Part shown: in pieces, positions 1 through 8,724 of the stretch
Layout of the letters: every line of letters begins with the position of its first letter
Position numbering within the stretch: position 1 is the stretch's first letter
From: Acidobacteriota bacterium
GTDB taxonomy: Bacteria; Acidobacteriota; Terriglobia; Bryobacterales; Bryobacteraceae
DNA length: 33,961 nt
NCBI GenBank assembly: GCA_016178155.1
Contig: JACOTZ010000193.1
Location: forward strand, 1 to 33,961
Reading direction: 5' to 3'
Made by a program: the position numbers and the translations under genes
The notes under the pieces: generated by a model
What the model saw: only the letters and a program-made list of their open reading frames with translations
What the model was told of the DNA's origin: nothing
The model's database searches: none

Positions 1-2
1 GC

Positions 3-305
3 GACGCTGAGAAGAAGTTCCGGGGCAGGGACACGGTAATTCTGGGCGTATCGCCGGACGCTCCGGAAAAGCAGGCGAACTTCAAGCGGAGGCACGGCCT
101 CAACTTCACGCTGCTTTGCGACACCGATCATTCCCTCGCCGAGGCTTACCAGGTGTGGAAGCAGAAAAGCTTCCTGGGCAAGAAGTACATGGGCATTGAG
201 CGGACCACGTACCTGATCGGCAAAGACGGACGGATCGCGAAAATTTTCCAGAAAGTGAAGCCGCTCGGTCACGCCGATCAGGTGTTGGCGGCCATGGGCG
301 CGTGA
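3..305 (+). CDS. bcp: Peroxiredoxin (Bcp/AhpC-TSA family), C-terminal part
   Basis: The reading frame is open from the window edge to a TGA at 303-305, giving about 100 residues of the C-terminal half of a thioredoxin-fold peroxidase. The stretch reading LGVSPDAPEKQANF, followed by LLCDTDHSLAEAYQVW and ERTTYLIGKDGRI, is the standard second half of Bcp-type thiol peroxidases, which reduce hydroperoxides with thioredoxin as electron donor in the cytoplasm. The peroxidatic cysteine lies upstream of the window and cannot be seen. A cysteine is present in LLCDTD, but it is not the usual catalytic position. The gene converges on mutS2 with only 28 bases between the stops. The family call is good; the choice of Bcp over another AhpC/TSA subfamily is likely but rests on half a protein. 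Confidence 0.85.
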   Translation, partial: DAEKKFRGRDTVILGVSPDAPEKQANFKRRHGLNFTLLCDTDHSLAEAYQVWKQKSFLGKKYMGIERTTYLIGKDGRIAKIFQKVKPLGHADQVLAAMGA

Positions 306-333
306 GCCCCTCGGGCGCCGCCGCGGATTTCGT

Positions 334-2736
334 TCAGCTCCCTTTCAGTTCAGCGATGGTCGCGCCCGCACCGCCCTCATCGGGGCCGGCGGTGTGGAAC
401 TTCTCCACGTGAGGATTGCGGCCGAGCAGCTCGGCGATCGCCCTCCTCAGAACTCCCATGCCGTGGCCGTGGATGATGCGGACGCGCGCAACCTGGGCGA
501 GGGCCGCGCGGTCGAGGAACTTGTCGACCAGATCGACGGCCTCTTCGGCGCGCTGGCCGATAACACTGATTTCCTGATAGGGCGAGTCCCAGCGCGGGCC
601 GGAGTGGAAAGCGACATTGGTCGGCAGGCGCGGCTTCTCCTCGGCGGCGGGAAGGACCTCTTCCACGTCTTCGAGCGACACCTGCATTTTCATGAACCCG
701 GCTTCCACTTCGAGCCGGCCGCCGTCGAGAACGCGCCGCACGCGCGCGGGCGAACGCACTCCCTTGAGCATCACCCGGCTGCCCTCCTCGACGGCAGAAC
801 GCGCGGGGCCCGCCGAGGGCCTGACTCCCCGGATTTCAGATTCGAACGCCTGGTCGAATTCACGTCTGGTTCTCGCGACCCGGCGCTGCGCCTGAGCCGT
901 GGTTTTCCGCTGCTCCGCGGAGGCGGCGATGCGCTCGATCGCGGCCCGCGCCTCGGTCTCGAAGCGTTCTGCCAGGGCGGCATAGCGTGCTTCCAGATCG
1001 CGTGTCTGCGCCGCCAGGCGTTTGTCCGATTCCCTTTCGAGCGTGGCCGCCTGTGCGTTCACCTCGGCGACGCGGCGCTCGAGCTGCTCTTTGAGCGCAA
1101 TGTTTTCAGCGAGCCTGCGATCCAGCTCCTCGAGCAGGCGGGCGATATCCTGCGCCGCCGTTCCCAGAGCTGCCCGCGCGCGCTCGATCAGCCGTCGCGG
1201 CAGGCCGAGCCGTGCGGCAATGTCGATGCCGGCTGATCGTCCGGGGGCGCCGACGCGCAGCACGTATGTGGGCCGCAGCGTCTCGGCGTCGAATCCCATG
1301 GATCCATTGAGCACGCCAGACGTGCCGGCGCCCCAGGTCTTGAGTGCGGGCAGGTGCGTGGAGGCGAGCGCGAAGGCGCGCTGCTCGCGGAAATGCTCGA
1401 GGATGGCGACGCCGAGCGCGCCGCCCTCTTCGGGATCCGTGGCCCGCCCCAATTCGTCCAGCATGATGAGCGACCAGGGGCTCGCGCGGTCCAGCATCTC
1501 GCGGATCGACGCCATGTGCGCGGAGAATGTACTGAGGCTGTGCTCGATCGACTGCTGGTCGCCTATATCGGCGAGCACTTTGTCGAAGAGCGGAAACTCG
1601 GCGACCGCGGCCGGAACCGGGACCCCCGACTGGGCCATGATCGAAAGCAGCCCGACGGTCTTGATGGCGACGGTCTTGCCGCCGGTGTTCGGGCCGCTGA
1701 TGAGCAGTGTGTGCGTGTCGCCGTCGAGCACGAGCGAAAGCGGGACGATCGGACGCTTCTCGCGGCGGAGCACGTCTTCGAGCAGCGGGTGGCGGGCGAG
1801 CTCGAGATGCAGACGCCGCGCGCTCTCCAGACTGAACTTCGGGATTGTGCAATCGAAAGCGGCCGCGAATTCCGCCTTGGCGAAGAGCAGATCAAGCTCT
1901 CCGGTGACGTCCAGGGCGGCCGCGATCTCGGCCAAGTGCTCGCGCAGCCGCTCGGTCATCTCGCGCAGAATGCGGTGTATCTCGCGCAGCTCCTCTTCGC
2001 GCAGCCGCACCAGCTCGTTATTCATGCCGATCGTCTCGAGCGGCTCGATGAAGATGGTCTGGCCCGTGTTGCTGACCCCGTGAACGACCCCGTCGACGCG
2101 CCGCTTCTGCCCGCTCACTACCGGGACCACCAGGCGGTCGTTGCGAATCGTGATGTAGTCCTCCTGCAACACGCCATCCTCACGGTGCGCGCGCACGAAG
2201 CGGTCGAGGTAGTCCTGAATCTGCTTCTTTAGCTTCTCGATGTCGCGGCGAAGAGTGTGCAGCGCGACGCTGGCGTGGTCGGCCAGCGTGCGGTCGGGAA
2301 GCAGTTTGCCCGTGATCTCGCGGATGATGCCGCGGAATTCGCCGATGCGCCCGGCCTGCGCCAGCAGCCGGGGCTGCGCCTTGGCTTCGCCGGCGAGCAC
2401 TCGGCGAAGCTGGGTAGCGCGATCGAGAAAGGCGACGATGTCGGCGAGCTCGCCGGCGTCGAGCACCGCGCCCTCGATGTGCAGCTTGTGCACGATGGGC
2501 CGCGGGTCCGCCTGCAGAGAGAGTGGAAGCTTGGTGCCGGTGCGCGCGTACTCGATGGCTTCGCCGACGCCGGCAAGCGCTTCCTGGATGTGGCGGCGAT
2601 CAGTGCCGGGCGCCAGCTCGTCCAGTTCCGCGCGTCCGAGAGCGTTCGAAATATAGCGGCCGAGCAGCGCTCGGAGCTGCTCGTACTCGAGTAGCTCCAG
2701 GCTCGAATGGGTCATGGGAGCGGGAATGGGCTCCAC
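334..2736 (-). CDS. mutS2: Endonuclease MutS2
   Basis: This 800-residue protein has the full MutS2 layout. An N-terminal helical core comes first, then a MutS-type ATPase with Walker A SGPNTGGKT at about 347-355, Walker B MLDELGRATDPEEG at about 425-438 and the STHLPALK switch. A long coiled coil (about 520-640) and a C-terminal Smr nuclease domain (about 715-795, HGHGMGVLR) follow. Family members bind branched DNA or collided ribosomes; MutS2 does not act in classical mismatch repair. The Smr LDLRG motif reads ISVIGQR here, a variant worth noting for nuclease activity. The GTG start at 2736 is chosen because GGAG sits six bases before it; an ATG at 2715 is the alternative. The upstream Nudix gene ends 12 bases away, so the two are probably co-transcribed. 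Confidence 0.95.
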   Translation of the reverse strand: MEPIPAPMTHSSLELLEYEQLRALLGRYISNALGRAELDELAPGTDRRHIQEALAGVGEAIEYARTGTKLPLSLQADPRPIVHKLHIEGAVLDAGELADIVAFLDRATQLRRVLAGEAKAQPRLLAQAGRIGEFRGIIREITGKLLPDRTLADHASVALHTLRRDIEKLKKQIQDYLDRFVRAHREDGVLQEDYITIRNDRLVVPVVSGQKRRVDGVVHGVSNTGQTIFIEPLETIGMNNELVRLREEELREIHRILREMTERLREHLAEIAAALDVTGELDLLFAKAEFAAAFDCTIPKFSLESARRLHLELARHPLLEDVLRREKRPIVPLSLVLDGDTHTLLISGPNTGGKTVAIKTVGLLSIMAQSGVPVPAAVAEFPLFDKVLADIGDQQSIEHSLSTFSAHMASIREMLDRASPWSLIMLDELGRATDPEEGGALGVAILEHFREQRAFALASTHLPALKTWGAGTSGVLNGSMGFDAETLRPTYVLRVGAPGRSAGIDIAARLGLPRRLIERARAALGTAAQDIARLLEELDRRLAENIALKEQLERRVAEVNAQAATLERESDKRLAAQTRDLEARYAALAERFETEARAAIERIAASAEQRKTTAQAQRRVARTRREFDQAFESEIRGVRPSAGPARSAVEEGSRVMLKGVRSPARVRRVLDGGRLEVEAGFMKMQVSLEDVEEVLPAAEEKPRLPTNVAFHSGPRWDSPYQEISVIGQRAEEAVDLVDKFLDRAALAQVARVRIIHGHGMGVLRRAIAELLGRNPHVEKFHTAGPDEGGAGATIAELKGS

Positions 2737-2748
2737 GAAATTCTCCGC

Positions 2749-3189
2749 TTACGCCCGCGGCGGCGCGGGTGAATTAAAAGCTTTCTCGATGACCTCCAGC
2801 GTGCCATCGGTGAGACGCACGTCCTCGAGACGCTGTTTCGAGAACCACGCCGCAGCGCTGGCGTCGTTGGCGGCTCTCAGCTCGCCTCCGGTGACGCGGC
2901 AGAGATAATCGATCAGCACGTAGTGGTACTCCGTGCGGCCCTCCGCGTCAGGGATGAGGCGCTCGAAAATGGTGACGATCTGAAACGGCGTGACCGCCAA
3001 GCCGGTCTCCTCGAGCACCTCGCGGCGGACCGCCTGTTCGAGCGTCTCGCCGGTCTCGACCACGCCGCCCGGCAGCGACCACCATCCCTTCAGCGGCTCA
3101 CCGCCGCGTTCGACCAGCACGATGCGGTCGCCTTCGATGATGAGCGCACCTACGCCCAGAACCGGCCTGTCGGGGTAGCGGCGGCTAAT
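2749..3189 (-). CDS. Nudix hydrolase (probable ATT start)
   Basis: The Nudix box is intact (G42, E48, then REVLEETGL at 56-64), so this is a small nucleotide-diphosphate-X pyrophosphatase of the MutT/ADP-ribose type; the substrate cannot be told from sequence. The only canonical start in frame is a GTG at 3120, which would remove the first beta strand. The frame continues upstream through [21 protein letters not shown], which looks like a normal Nudix N-terminus, until an ATT codon at 3189. That ATT shares one base with the TAG stop of the upstream SMP-30-like gene, a typical coupling overlap, and AAAGG lies 11 bases before it. From ATT the product is 146 residues; from GTG it would be 123. 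Use 2749-3120 if a conventional start is required. It is followed 12 bases later by mutS2. Confidence 0.8.
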   Translation of the reverse strand: MSRRYPDRPVLGVGALIIEGDRIVLVERGGEPLKGWWSLPGGVVETGETLEQAVRREVLEETGLAVTPFQIVTIFERLIPDAEGRTEYHYVLIDYLCRVTGGELRAANDASAAAWFSKQRLEDVRLTDGTLEVIEKAFNSPAPPRA

Positions 3190-4051
3190 ACTGGACCGAG
3201 CCTTTCACATCGAGCCGGACGCGATAGACCGACGTCATCGCGGTGACATAGAGAGTCTGCAGATCGGGGTCGCCGAAGGCGCAGTTGCGCGGCACCTCCG
3301 CGAATTGGATCGCATGGATCAGCTTGCCCTGCGGGGTATAGACCGGCAGCGCGTTCGCCGTCACCCAGATATTTCCCTTTTCGTCGACACGGATGCCGTC
3401 AGGCGGACCGTCGATGTTCGAGATGAGAACACGCTCGTTTGAGACGGAGCCGTTGCGCGCGACGTCGTAGGCGCGAATGTTCCGCTCATCCGAGTTGGCG
3501 ACATACAGGATGCGCCCGTCCGGCGACAGGGCGATCCCGTTCGGCCGTCCCACGTGCTTCGCCAGCAGCTTCAGCTCTCCTTTGGGCGTGATGCCATACA
3601 CGCCGTAGAAGTCAAGCTCGCGGCCCTCGGCCTGCTCGCCGAACGCGGGATCGGTAAAGTACACATGCCCGCCTTTGCTGACCACGATGTCGTTGGGAGC
3701 ATTCAGGCGTTTGCCTTCGTACCGTTCCGCGAGCACCTCGATCTTGCCTTTCTTGTCCGTGCGGGTGACGCGGCGAGTCTTGCTCTCACACGTATAAAGC
3801 CGCCCCTTCGCGTCGTAAGTGTTGCCGTTCGCGCCGTTCGAGCCTTCGCGAAAAACGGTCACACCCTCCCCGGGCGTGAACTTCATGATGCGGTTGTTCG
3901 GGACATCGCTAAACAGCAGGAATCCCTCGCGCGACCATGCCGGGCCCTCGGTGAATTTCATATTGGCCGCTACCCGCTCGATCTTCAGGCTCGAGAAATC
4001 CTGAGCGGCCGTGACGGCGGCCAGCAGGGCTGAGAGCAGCGCGGCTTTCAT
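3185..4051 (-). CDS. Secreted SMP-30/gluconolactonase-like protein
   Basis: The 288-residue product begins with a short signal peptide ([16 protein letters not shown]) and continues as a six-bladed SMP-30/gluconolactonase/LRE propeller. The family's metal-binding positions are visible: Glu in FTEGPAW, Asn in NAPNDIV, Asn in [12 protein letters not shown] and Asp in [12 protein letters not shown]. Characterised members are calcium- or zinc-dependent lactonases, and export suggests action on sugar lactones outside the cytoplasm. The ATG at 4051 is preceded by a GTG at 4054. ATG is chosen because TACAAT ends seven bases before it, the spacing repeated at other genes in this window. The stop overlaps the apparent ATT start of the Nudix gene by one base, so the two are likely translationally coupled. 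Confidence 0.88.
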   Translation of the reverse strand: MKAALLSALLAAVTAAQDFSSLKIERVAANMKFTEGPAWSREGFLLFSDVPNNRIMKFTPGEGVTVFREGSNGANGNTYDAKGRLYTCESKTRRVTRTDKKGKIEVLAERYEGKRLNAPNDIVVSKGGHVYFTDPAFGEQAEGRELDFYGVYGITPKGELKLLAKHVGRPNGIALSPDGRILYVANSDERNIRAYDVARNGSVSNERVLISNIDGPPDGIRVDEKGNIWVTANALPVYTPQGKLIHAIQFAEVPRNCAFGDPDLQTLYVTAMTSVYRVRLDVKGSVQY

Positions 4052-4058
4052 CACTGGT

Positions 4059-4064
4059 ATTGTA
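4059..4064 (-). promoter_or_regulatory. -10-like TACAAT for the SMP-30-like gene
   Basis: A five-of-six match to the TATAAT box lies seven bases before the ATG at 4051, which would put the transcription start at or next to the start codon. No -35 box is recognisable at 16-18 bases. Confidence 0.45.
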
Positions 4065-4282
4065 AGCGCCTTCAGTCGGAATCCGGGAGTGGCGCCTCAA
4101 ACCGCCGGGCCGGGGTTTGTGGAATAAACGGGCCCGGGCAAGTGGACCGCCCTCGCCTGAGCCATTTCCCGGAGGCAAAAAGTTCCGTGAGCCAGTCGAC
4201 GCCGTGTCCCGGCGGGCTGCAACCCGCAACCGCCGGCACTCCGGCGCCGAGGCGGTGGACCAGAGCCGGTTGAGAGCCGTTC

Positions 4283-4711
4283 CTATTCCGGCGGCGCATC
4301 GGCTGGCGGCCACAATCTGAGCACCTGCCGGATTGCATCGACAAAGGCGTCAAACGTATCCGGCTTCTGAATGCAGAGATTGGCGCCCGCACGATACGCT
4401 TTCTCGATGGCAGCCGGGTCGGGCGATGAAATCAGGAGTGCTACCGGCAGATTGTTTGTACGGCTGTCGGCGCGAAGGCGTATGAGAACCTCGAGTCCGC
4501 CTGGCTTCCCGAGGTTTAAATCGAGCAGGATAAGACCGGGAAGGTCGCCGGCCTCCACTGCGCCACCCGGTTCGAACAGGAACCTGAGCGCGTGGGCTCC
4601 ATCCCGCACAACGTGGACGCGCGCGTCCGAGCCGCCGGCGTGAAGTGCATGCAGCACCAAAGCTTCGTCGTCGGGGTTATCCTCGCCCAGGAGAATGTAA
4701 TCTCGCCCCAC
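4283..4711 (-). CDS. Single-domain response regulator (Rcp1/CheY-like)
   Basis: This 142-residue protein is a lone receiver domain with no output domain. It opens with ILLGEDNPDDEALVL, carrying the acidic pocket (E10, D11), and has the phospho-acceptor aspartate in LILLDLNL at D64. The switch residues follow in LLISSP (S95/S96) and the conserved lysine in IQKP at K116. The N-terminal signature is typical of Rcp1-type regulators paired with hybrid or phytochrome-like histidine kinases, so it probably relays phosphate or controls a partner by protein contact. No kinase gene is nearby. The start is a GTG at 4711; the frame closes upstream without a better candidate. It runs in the same direction as the SMP-30-like gene but is separated from it by 228 bases, so it is probably its own unit. 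Confidence 0.92.
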   Translation of the reverse strand: MGRDYILLGEDNPDDEALVLHALHAGGSDARVHVVRDGAHALRFLFEPGGAVEAGDLPGLILLDLNLGKPGGLEVLIRLRADSRTNNLPVALLISSPDPAAIEKAYRAGANLCIQKPDTFDAFVDAIRQVLRLWPPADAPPE

Positions 4712-4765
4712 ACGATTGCATATCGGCGGGACTAGGTCGAATCAGAATGCAGTTCGCTTTCGGGG

Positions 4766-5773
4766 CTAACGAAGCGTCATTGGTTTTCCACCGGCCTCCC
4801 TGCTGCGCTGGGCCGCGTCCATGAAAGCGAAGATCTCGAGCGTCTCCTCGTTAGACACCGGCGGCTTACCCGTCTGGAAAAACTTCACCACCTCCCGCAG
4901 CAGCGGCGCGTACCCCGCCCTGGCCTTGGGCGGGCTCTGTACGACCTGTTTTGCGCGGAACACGACCGCGCCGTATTCCCCGTACGGCCGCAGGGCGCGG
5001 ACGCTGCCGATTTTGCCGTCCTTCCAGCGGCACGTCACCTCATCCGATCGCTCGGTGTAAGTGCGCGTCACTTCCTGGCAGCCGGGGCCGAGCAGCGCGT
5101 ACAGCATCTCAATCGGGTGAATTGCATACCAGGAGAGATCGAGTTTGTGCGTCGCCTCGAGCGGACCCGGACCCCAGGTGGCCGCGCCCACCGCATCGTC
5201 GAATTTCATGGTCGTTCCGATCTCGCCGAACCGGAGGCTGGAGGAGCTGAACCAGGGGACTCCGGCCGCCTTGGCCAGCCGGGCGATCTCGCGAGCGTCC
5301 TCGAGGGTGGAGGCCAGGGGCTTATCGATGAACATCGGCTTGCGGCAGGCGATGATCTCTTTCGCCTGCTCGAGGTGCTTGCGGCCGTCGACGCTTTCGA
5401 GCAGCACCGCGTCCACCTTCTTGCACAGCGTTGCAATATCGGGGACGATCTCGAGGCCCCAGCGGCTGCGGAGCTCCTCGGTGAATTTGTCGACGCGGTC
5501 GCGGCTGGACGGCAGGTCGGGGCTTCCGCCTTTGAAGGCCGCCACCACGCGCGCGCCGGCGACGTGCTCCGGAGCCGAGGGATCATTCAGGGTCCGGGTG
5601 AAGGCAATCACGTGCGATGTGTCGGCGCCAACGATGCCGAGGCGGAGATCGGCGCCGGCAGCGGCCGCGCAGGAGAGCAGCAGCGCTGCCAGCGGGGCCA
5701 GTGGAGGTCCGCCGCCGGACCCGGCAGGGACCACTAGACGGCGGGGAGGGTTGAGAAACACCGGGGATTTCAT
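4766..5773 (-). CDS. Secreted Gfo/Idh/MocA-family oxidoreductase
   Basis: The 335-residue product has a long basic N-region and a hydrophobic segment (about 25-40, ending AAAAGA), so it is probably exported or membrane-anchored. The Rossmann part follows (LRLGIVGADTSH), and the family's EKP motif appears as IDKPLAST. Gfo/Idh proteins are NAD(P)-dependent sugar or inositol dehydrogenases; secreted versions are common in Acidobacteria and Planctomycetes and mostly uncharacterised. Two in-frame ATGs exist, at 5782 and 5773. The first overlaps a TACAAT hexamer and the second lies seven bases downstream of it, so 5773 is preferred. It is divergent from recG, and the two -10 candidates overlap. The substrate is unknown. 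Confidence 0.87.
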   Translation of the reverse strand: MKSPVFLNPPRRLVVPAGSGGGPPLAPLAALLLSCAAAAGADLRLGIVGADTSHVIAFTRTLNDPSAPEHVAGARVVAAFKGGSPDLPSSRDRVDKFTEELRSRWGLEIVPDIATLCKKVDAVLLESVDGRKHLEQAKEIIACRKPMFIDKPLASTLEDAREIARLAKAAGVPWFSSSSLRFGEIGTTMKFDDAVGAATWGPGPLEATHKLDLSWYAIHPIEMLYALLGPGCQEVTRTYTERSDEVTCRWKDGKIGSVRALRPYGEYGAVVFRAKQVVQSPPKARAGYAPLLREVVKFFQTGKPPVSNEETLEIFAFMDAAQRSREAGGKPMTLR

Positions 5774-5780
5774 GAGCGGC

Positions 5781-5786
5781 ATTGTA
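5781..5786 (-). promoter_or_regulatory. -10-like TACAAT for the Gfo/Idh gene
   Basis: The hexamer ends seven bases before the ATG at 5773, consistent with a leaderless transcript. It overlaps the rightward TACACT at 5785-5790, so the two divergent units could compete for polymerase. Confidence 0.45.
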
Positions 5787-5790
5787 CACT
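5785..5790 (+). promoter_or_regulatory. -10-like TACACT upstream of recG
   Basis: A four-to-five-base match to the -10 consensus lies 46 bases before the recG GTG, which would leave a short 5' leader. No clear -35 box is visible and the call rests on position and the overlapping divergent box. Confidence 0.25.
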
Positions 5791-5836
5791 AGCTGCCGGG
5801 GCGCGCCATTTTCGCGGTCGGCGAGCTCCGAACCCG

Positions 5837-7936
5837 GTGGACCTCAGCACTCCAGTCACATACGTCAAAGGCGTCGGGCCCGCGCGCGCCGCCATGCTCG
5901 AACAGAAAGGCATCCTCACGGTCGAGGACCTGCTTTACTATGCGCCGTTTCGCTACGAGGACCGCCGCAATGTCAAGCTCATCGCGGAGCTGGCGCCCGG
6001 CGAAATGGCGACGGTCATGGCCGAGGTCCGAAGCACGCACTTGACCGAGACCCGGCGGCGCAGCCTGGGACTGTTCGAGGCGGTGTTCGGCGATGCCTCG
6101 GGGCGGACGCTGCTCGGCAAATGGTTTCATAGCCCCTATCTGAAGGACGTGCTGGCCCGCGGCCTGCGAGTCGCGCTCTACGGCAAGGTGGAATATGACA
6201 CCTTTAATGGCGCGCTCAGCATGATGCACCCCGAATTCGAGATCCTGGCGGAAGAAGCGGACGACAGCGAGGCCGGCCTCCATACCGGCCGGATCGTGCC
6301 CATCTATGAGGCCGCCGGGAAGGTCACCACGCGCGTGTTTCGCGCCGTGATCCACCGCCTTCTCGATACGCTGCCCGCCCCGCCCGACCCGCTGCCTGCC
6401 AGCGTCAGCGGCCCGCTGCGGCTGATGGGGAACTGGACCGCCATCCGGGGCGTGCACTTCCCGCCCGAGGGCGAGGACTTGCGCGCCCTCAATGCCTTCC
6501 GTTCCCCCGCGCATTTCCGCATGATCTTCGAGGAGTTCTTCTGGCTCGAGTGCGGCCTCGCGCTGAAACGGGCCAAGGCGCGGCTCCAGACCGGCATTGC
6601 TTTCGAGCTGAACGATCGGGTGCGCGAGAAAATTCTGGCCATGCTGCCGTTCAAGCCCACCGGCGCGCAGAAGCGGGCTCTGAAGGAGATTGCCGGCGAC
6701 ATGGCGAGCCCGCGCCCCATGAACCGGCTGCTGCAGGGCGACGTAGGAAGCGGTAAGACGCTGGTGGCGGCCGAGGCGGCCATCATTGCCATCGAAAACG
6801 GCTGCCAGACCGCCGTGCTGGCCCCTACCGAGATTCTCGCGGCCCAGCACTACGTGTATTTCAAAAACCTGTTCAGCAAGCTCGGCTACGTCCCCGTGCT
6901 GTTGACCGGGTCGGCGCCGGCCGGCGAGAAAACGCAAATCAAGAAGCTGATTGCCGCCGGACTGGCGCACATCGTCCTCGGCACTCACGCACTGCTCGAG
7001 GCGGATGTCGAGTTTCACCGGCTCGGGCTCGCCATTATCGATGAGCAGCACCGCTTCGGTGTCGTGCAGCGCCTGAAGCTGATGCAGAAAGGCGTGCACC
7101 CGGATGTGCTGGTGATGACGGCCACCCCCATTCCACGCACGCTGGCGCTGACCATCTACGGTGACCTTGACGTGTCGATCATCGATGAGATGCCGCCCGG
7201 CCGCAAGCCGGTCGTGACCCGCCATGTCACAGAGGATCGTCTCGAACAGGTATATACCTTCCTCAAGAAGCAGCTCGATGCCGGCCGGCAGGCGTATATC
7301 GTCTATCCGCTCATCGAGGAGTCGGAGACCAAGGCGATGAAGGCGGCCGAAAAGGCATACCAGCACCTTTCGCGGGCGGTGTTTCCCGGTTACCGCGTGG
7401 GCCTGCTGCACGGCCGCCTGACACCGGGTGAGAAGGAAGGCGTGATGCGGCGCCTGCAATCGGGCGAGATTCAGATCCTGGTCTCGACCACCGTAATCGA
7501 AGTGGGCGTCGACGTTTCGAACGCGACGGTCATGGTGGTGGAGCACGCCGAAACGTTCGGTCTGGCGCAGTTGCACCAGTTGCGGGGGCGCGTAGGCCGT
7601 GGCGCCGAGCAGAGCTATTGCCTGCTGGTCACCGCGGGGCTGACCGACGCCGGCCGGGAACGAATCCGGACCATGGTGGAGTCGAATGACGGTTTCTACA
7701 TCGCCGAGGTCGATCTCAAGCTGCGCGGGCCGGGCGAGTTTTTCGGAACCAGGCAGTCGGGCATTCCGGCGCTGCGAATGGCGAGCATCCTGCGTGACCA
7801 GGAGATTCTCGAGCTGGCGCGCCGGGAAGCCGTGCGATTCGTCGATCAGCCGCCGTCAGAGGACGAGTTGCGGCGCGCGCTTGCCTTCATCCGGCAGCAC
7901 TGGCAGCGCCGCTATGGTCTTGCGCAGGTGGGATAG
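5837..7936 (+). CDS. recG: ATP-dependent DNA helicase RecG
   Basis: At 699 residues this is the usual RecG length. The N-terminal wedge/OB domain starts at TPVTYVKGVGPARA. The superfamily 2 helicase core has Walker A GDVGSGKT at about 300, motif Ia LAPTEILAAQHY, the DEQH box in IIDEQHRFGV, motif III MTATPIPRTLA and motif VI QLRGRVGRG, followed by the C-terminal TRG region. RecG remodels stalled replication forks and Holliday junctions and limits over-replication by unwinding R-loops and D-loops. The start is a GTG at 5837; no ATG precedes the conserved N-terminus. rsmD follows after 172 bases on the same strand. Confidence 0.97.
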   Translation: MDLSTPVTYVKGVGPARAAMLEQKGILTVEDLLYYAPFRYEDRRNVKLIAELAPGEMATVMAEVRSTHLTETRRRSLGLFEAVFGDASGRTLLGKWFHSPYLKDVLARGLRVALYGKVEYDTFNGALSMMHPEFEILAEEADDSEAGLHTGRIVPIYEAAGKVTTRVFRAVIHRLLDTLPAPPDPLPASVSGPLRLMGNWTAIRGVHFPPEGEDLRALNAFRSPAHFRMIFEEFFWLECGLALKRAKARLQTGIAFELNDRVREKILAMLPFKPTGAQKRALKEIAGDMASPRPMNRLLQGDVGSGKTLVAAEAAIIAIENGCQTAVLAPTEILAAQHYVYFKNLFSKLGYVPVLLTGSAPAGEKTQIKKLIAAGLAHIVLGTHALLEADVEFHRLGLAIIDEQHRFGVVQRLKLMQKGVHPDVLVMTATPIPRTLALTIYGDLDVSIIDEMPPGRKPVVTRHVTEDRLEQVYTFLKKQLDAGRQAYIVYPLIEESETKAMKAAEKAYQHLSRAVFPGYRVGLLHGRLTPGEKEGVMRRLQSGEIQILVSTTVIEVGVDVSNATVMVVEHAETFGLAQLHQLRGRVGRGAEQSYCLLVTAGLTDAGRERIRTMVESNDGFYIAEVDLKLRGPGEFFGTRQSGIPALRMASILRDQEILELARREAVRFVDQPPSEDELRRALAFIRQHWQRRYGLAQVG

Positions 7937-7953
7937 CATTCGGTGTGGAGTTC

Positions 7954-7981
7954 GGCGGCTTAACTGCCGGGCAGAGCCGCC
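7954..7981 (+). repeat. Inverted repeat in the recG-rsmD gap
   Basis: GGCGGCT at 7954-7960 and AGCCGCC at 7975-7981 form a perfect seven-base stem around a 14-base loop, just after the recG stop. There is no T-run, so a factor-independent terminator is unlikely; it may only stabilise the recG 3' end. Nothing else is recognised in the 172-base gap. Confidence 0.35.
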
Positions 7982-8108
7982 TTGCCGGGCAGCAACGCGA
8001 GGCGCGGCGGTGGTGAGGTCCGGGAGACTTGGTGGAGAGCAACAGGGCACGGATGCTCAATCGATTGCAGCGGCGGCACGCCGGCGACACGCCCGCCCGG
8101 GCGCGGAC

Positions 8109-8642
8109 ATGCGAGTGATCGGAGGCGAGTTTCGCAGCCGGCGGCTGAAGAGCGTGCCCGGCCTCGATGTGCGCCCCACCTCGGACCGGCTGCGCGAAAC
8201 GCTGTTCAACATTCTGGCGCCGGGGATCGCAGGCAAGGTGTTCCTCGACGCGTATGCCGGCACGGGCGCTGTTGGTATTGAGGCGTTGAGCCGGGGTGCG
8301 GCGCGGTGCATTTTCATAGAGCGCAACCCGGATGCGCTGCGTGTGCTGCGCGACAACCTGTGCTCGCTCGGCATCGGACCCGAGCGCGCGCAAGTGGTTG
8401 CCGCAAAGGCCGGTTCAGCGGCGGCGCGGCATGAAGCCGATATCGTGTTCGCCGATCCGCCGTACCGGCTCGAGCAGGAGTATCAGCTCGTGCTGCACTC
8501 GCTCGGCGAGCACCCGCCAGACCTGGTGATCGTGCAGCACTCGGTGCGCGTTCCACTCGCGGGCGAGTATGGGCGCTTGCGGCGCCGCCGGCAGTTGCGC
8601 CAGGGCGATAACATACTGAGCTTCTTTGCTCCCGAGGCGTGA
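8109..8642 (+). CDS. rsmD: 16S rRNA (guanine-966 N2)-methyltransferase RsmD
   Basis: The 177-residue protein starts with MRVIGGEFRSRRL and has the RsmD hallmark RPTSDRLRETLFNIL. The SAM-binding loop is DAYAGTGAVGIEALSRGA at about 47-64, and the catalytic DPPY is at 116-119. RsmD methylates G966 of 16S rRNA in the assembled 30S subunit. The frame is open much further upstream, but the protein family begins exactly at this ATG, so the longer versions are rejected. Length is close to the family norm of about 185. It converges on the metalloprotease gene, whose terminator lies in the intervening 157 bases. Confidence 0.95.
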   Translation: MRVIGGEFRSRRLKSVPGLDVRPTSDRLRETLFNILAPGIAGKVFLDAYAGTGAVGIEALSRGAARCIFIERNPDALRVLRDNLCSLGIGPERAQVVAAKAGSAAARHEADIVFADPPYRLEQEYQLVLHSLGEHPPDLVIVQHSVRVPLAGEYGRLRRRRQLRQGDNILSFFAPEA

Positions 8643-8724
8643 CATGCTCGCGTTCATCCCGCAAGGGGCACAGGATGCCTCGAGGCCCCGGCGTCCACGT
8701 CTGTCGAACGCGCCCGGCACATTC

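Noticed and set aside
394-2694. Long plus-strand frames opposite mutS2
   Set aside because: They are mirror frames of a well-conserved gene in GC-rich DNA, with Arg/Ser/Ala-rich products and no family motifs.
5789-7576. 595-codon minus-strand frame opposite recG
   Set aside because: Its product is His/Gln/Arg-rich and patternless, while recG on the other strand has every helicase motif.
8011-8065. SRP RNA-like string (GAGGTCCGGGAG) in the recG-rsmD gap
   Set aside because: Only a short piece resembles the 4.5S conserved loop; the GGAAGGAAGCAGC core and flanking stems are absent.
7686-8108. Extended N-terminus for RsmD
   Set aside because: The frame is open but overlaps recG coding sequence and has no homology character; RsmD begins at MRVIGGEF.
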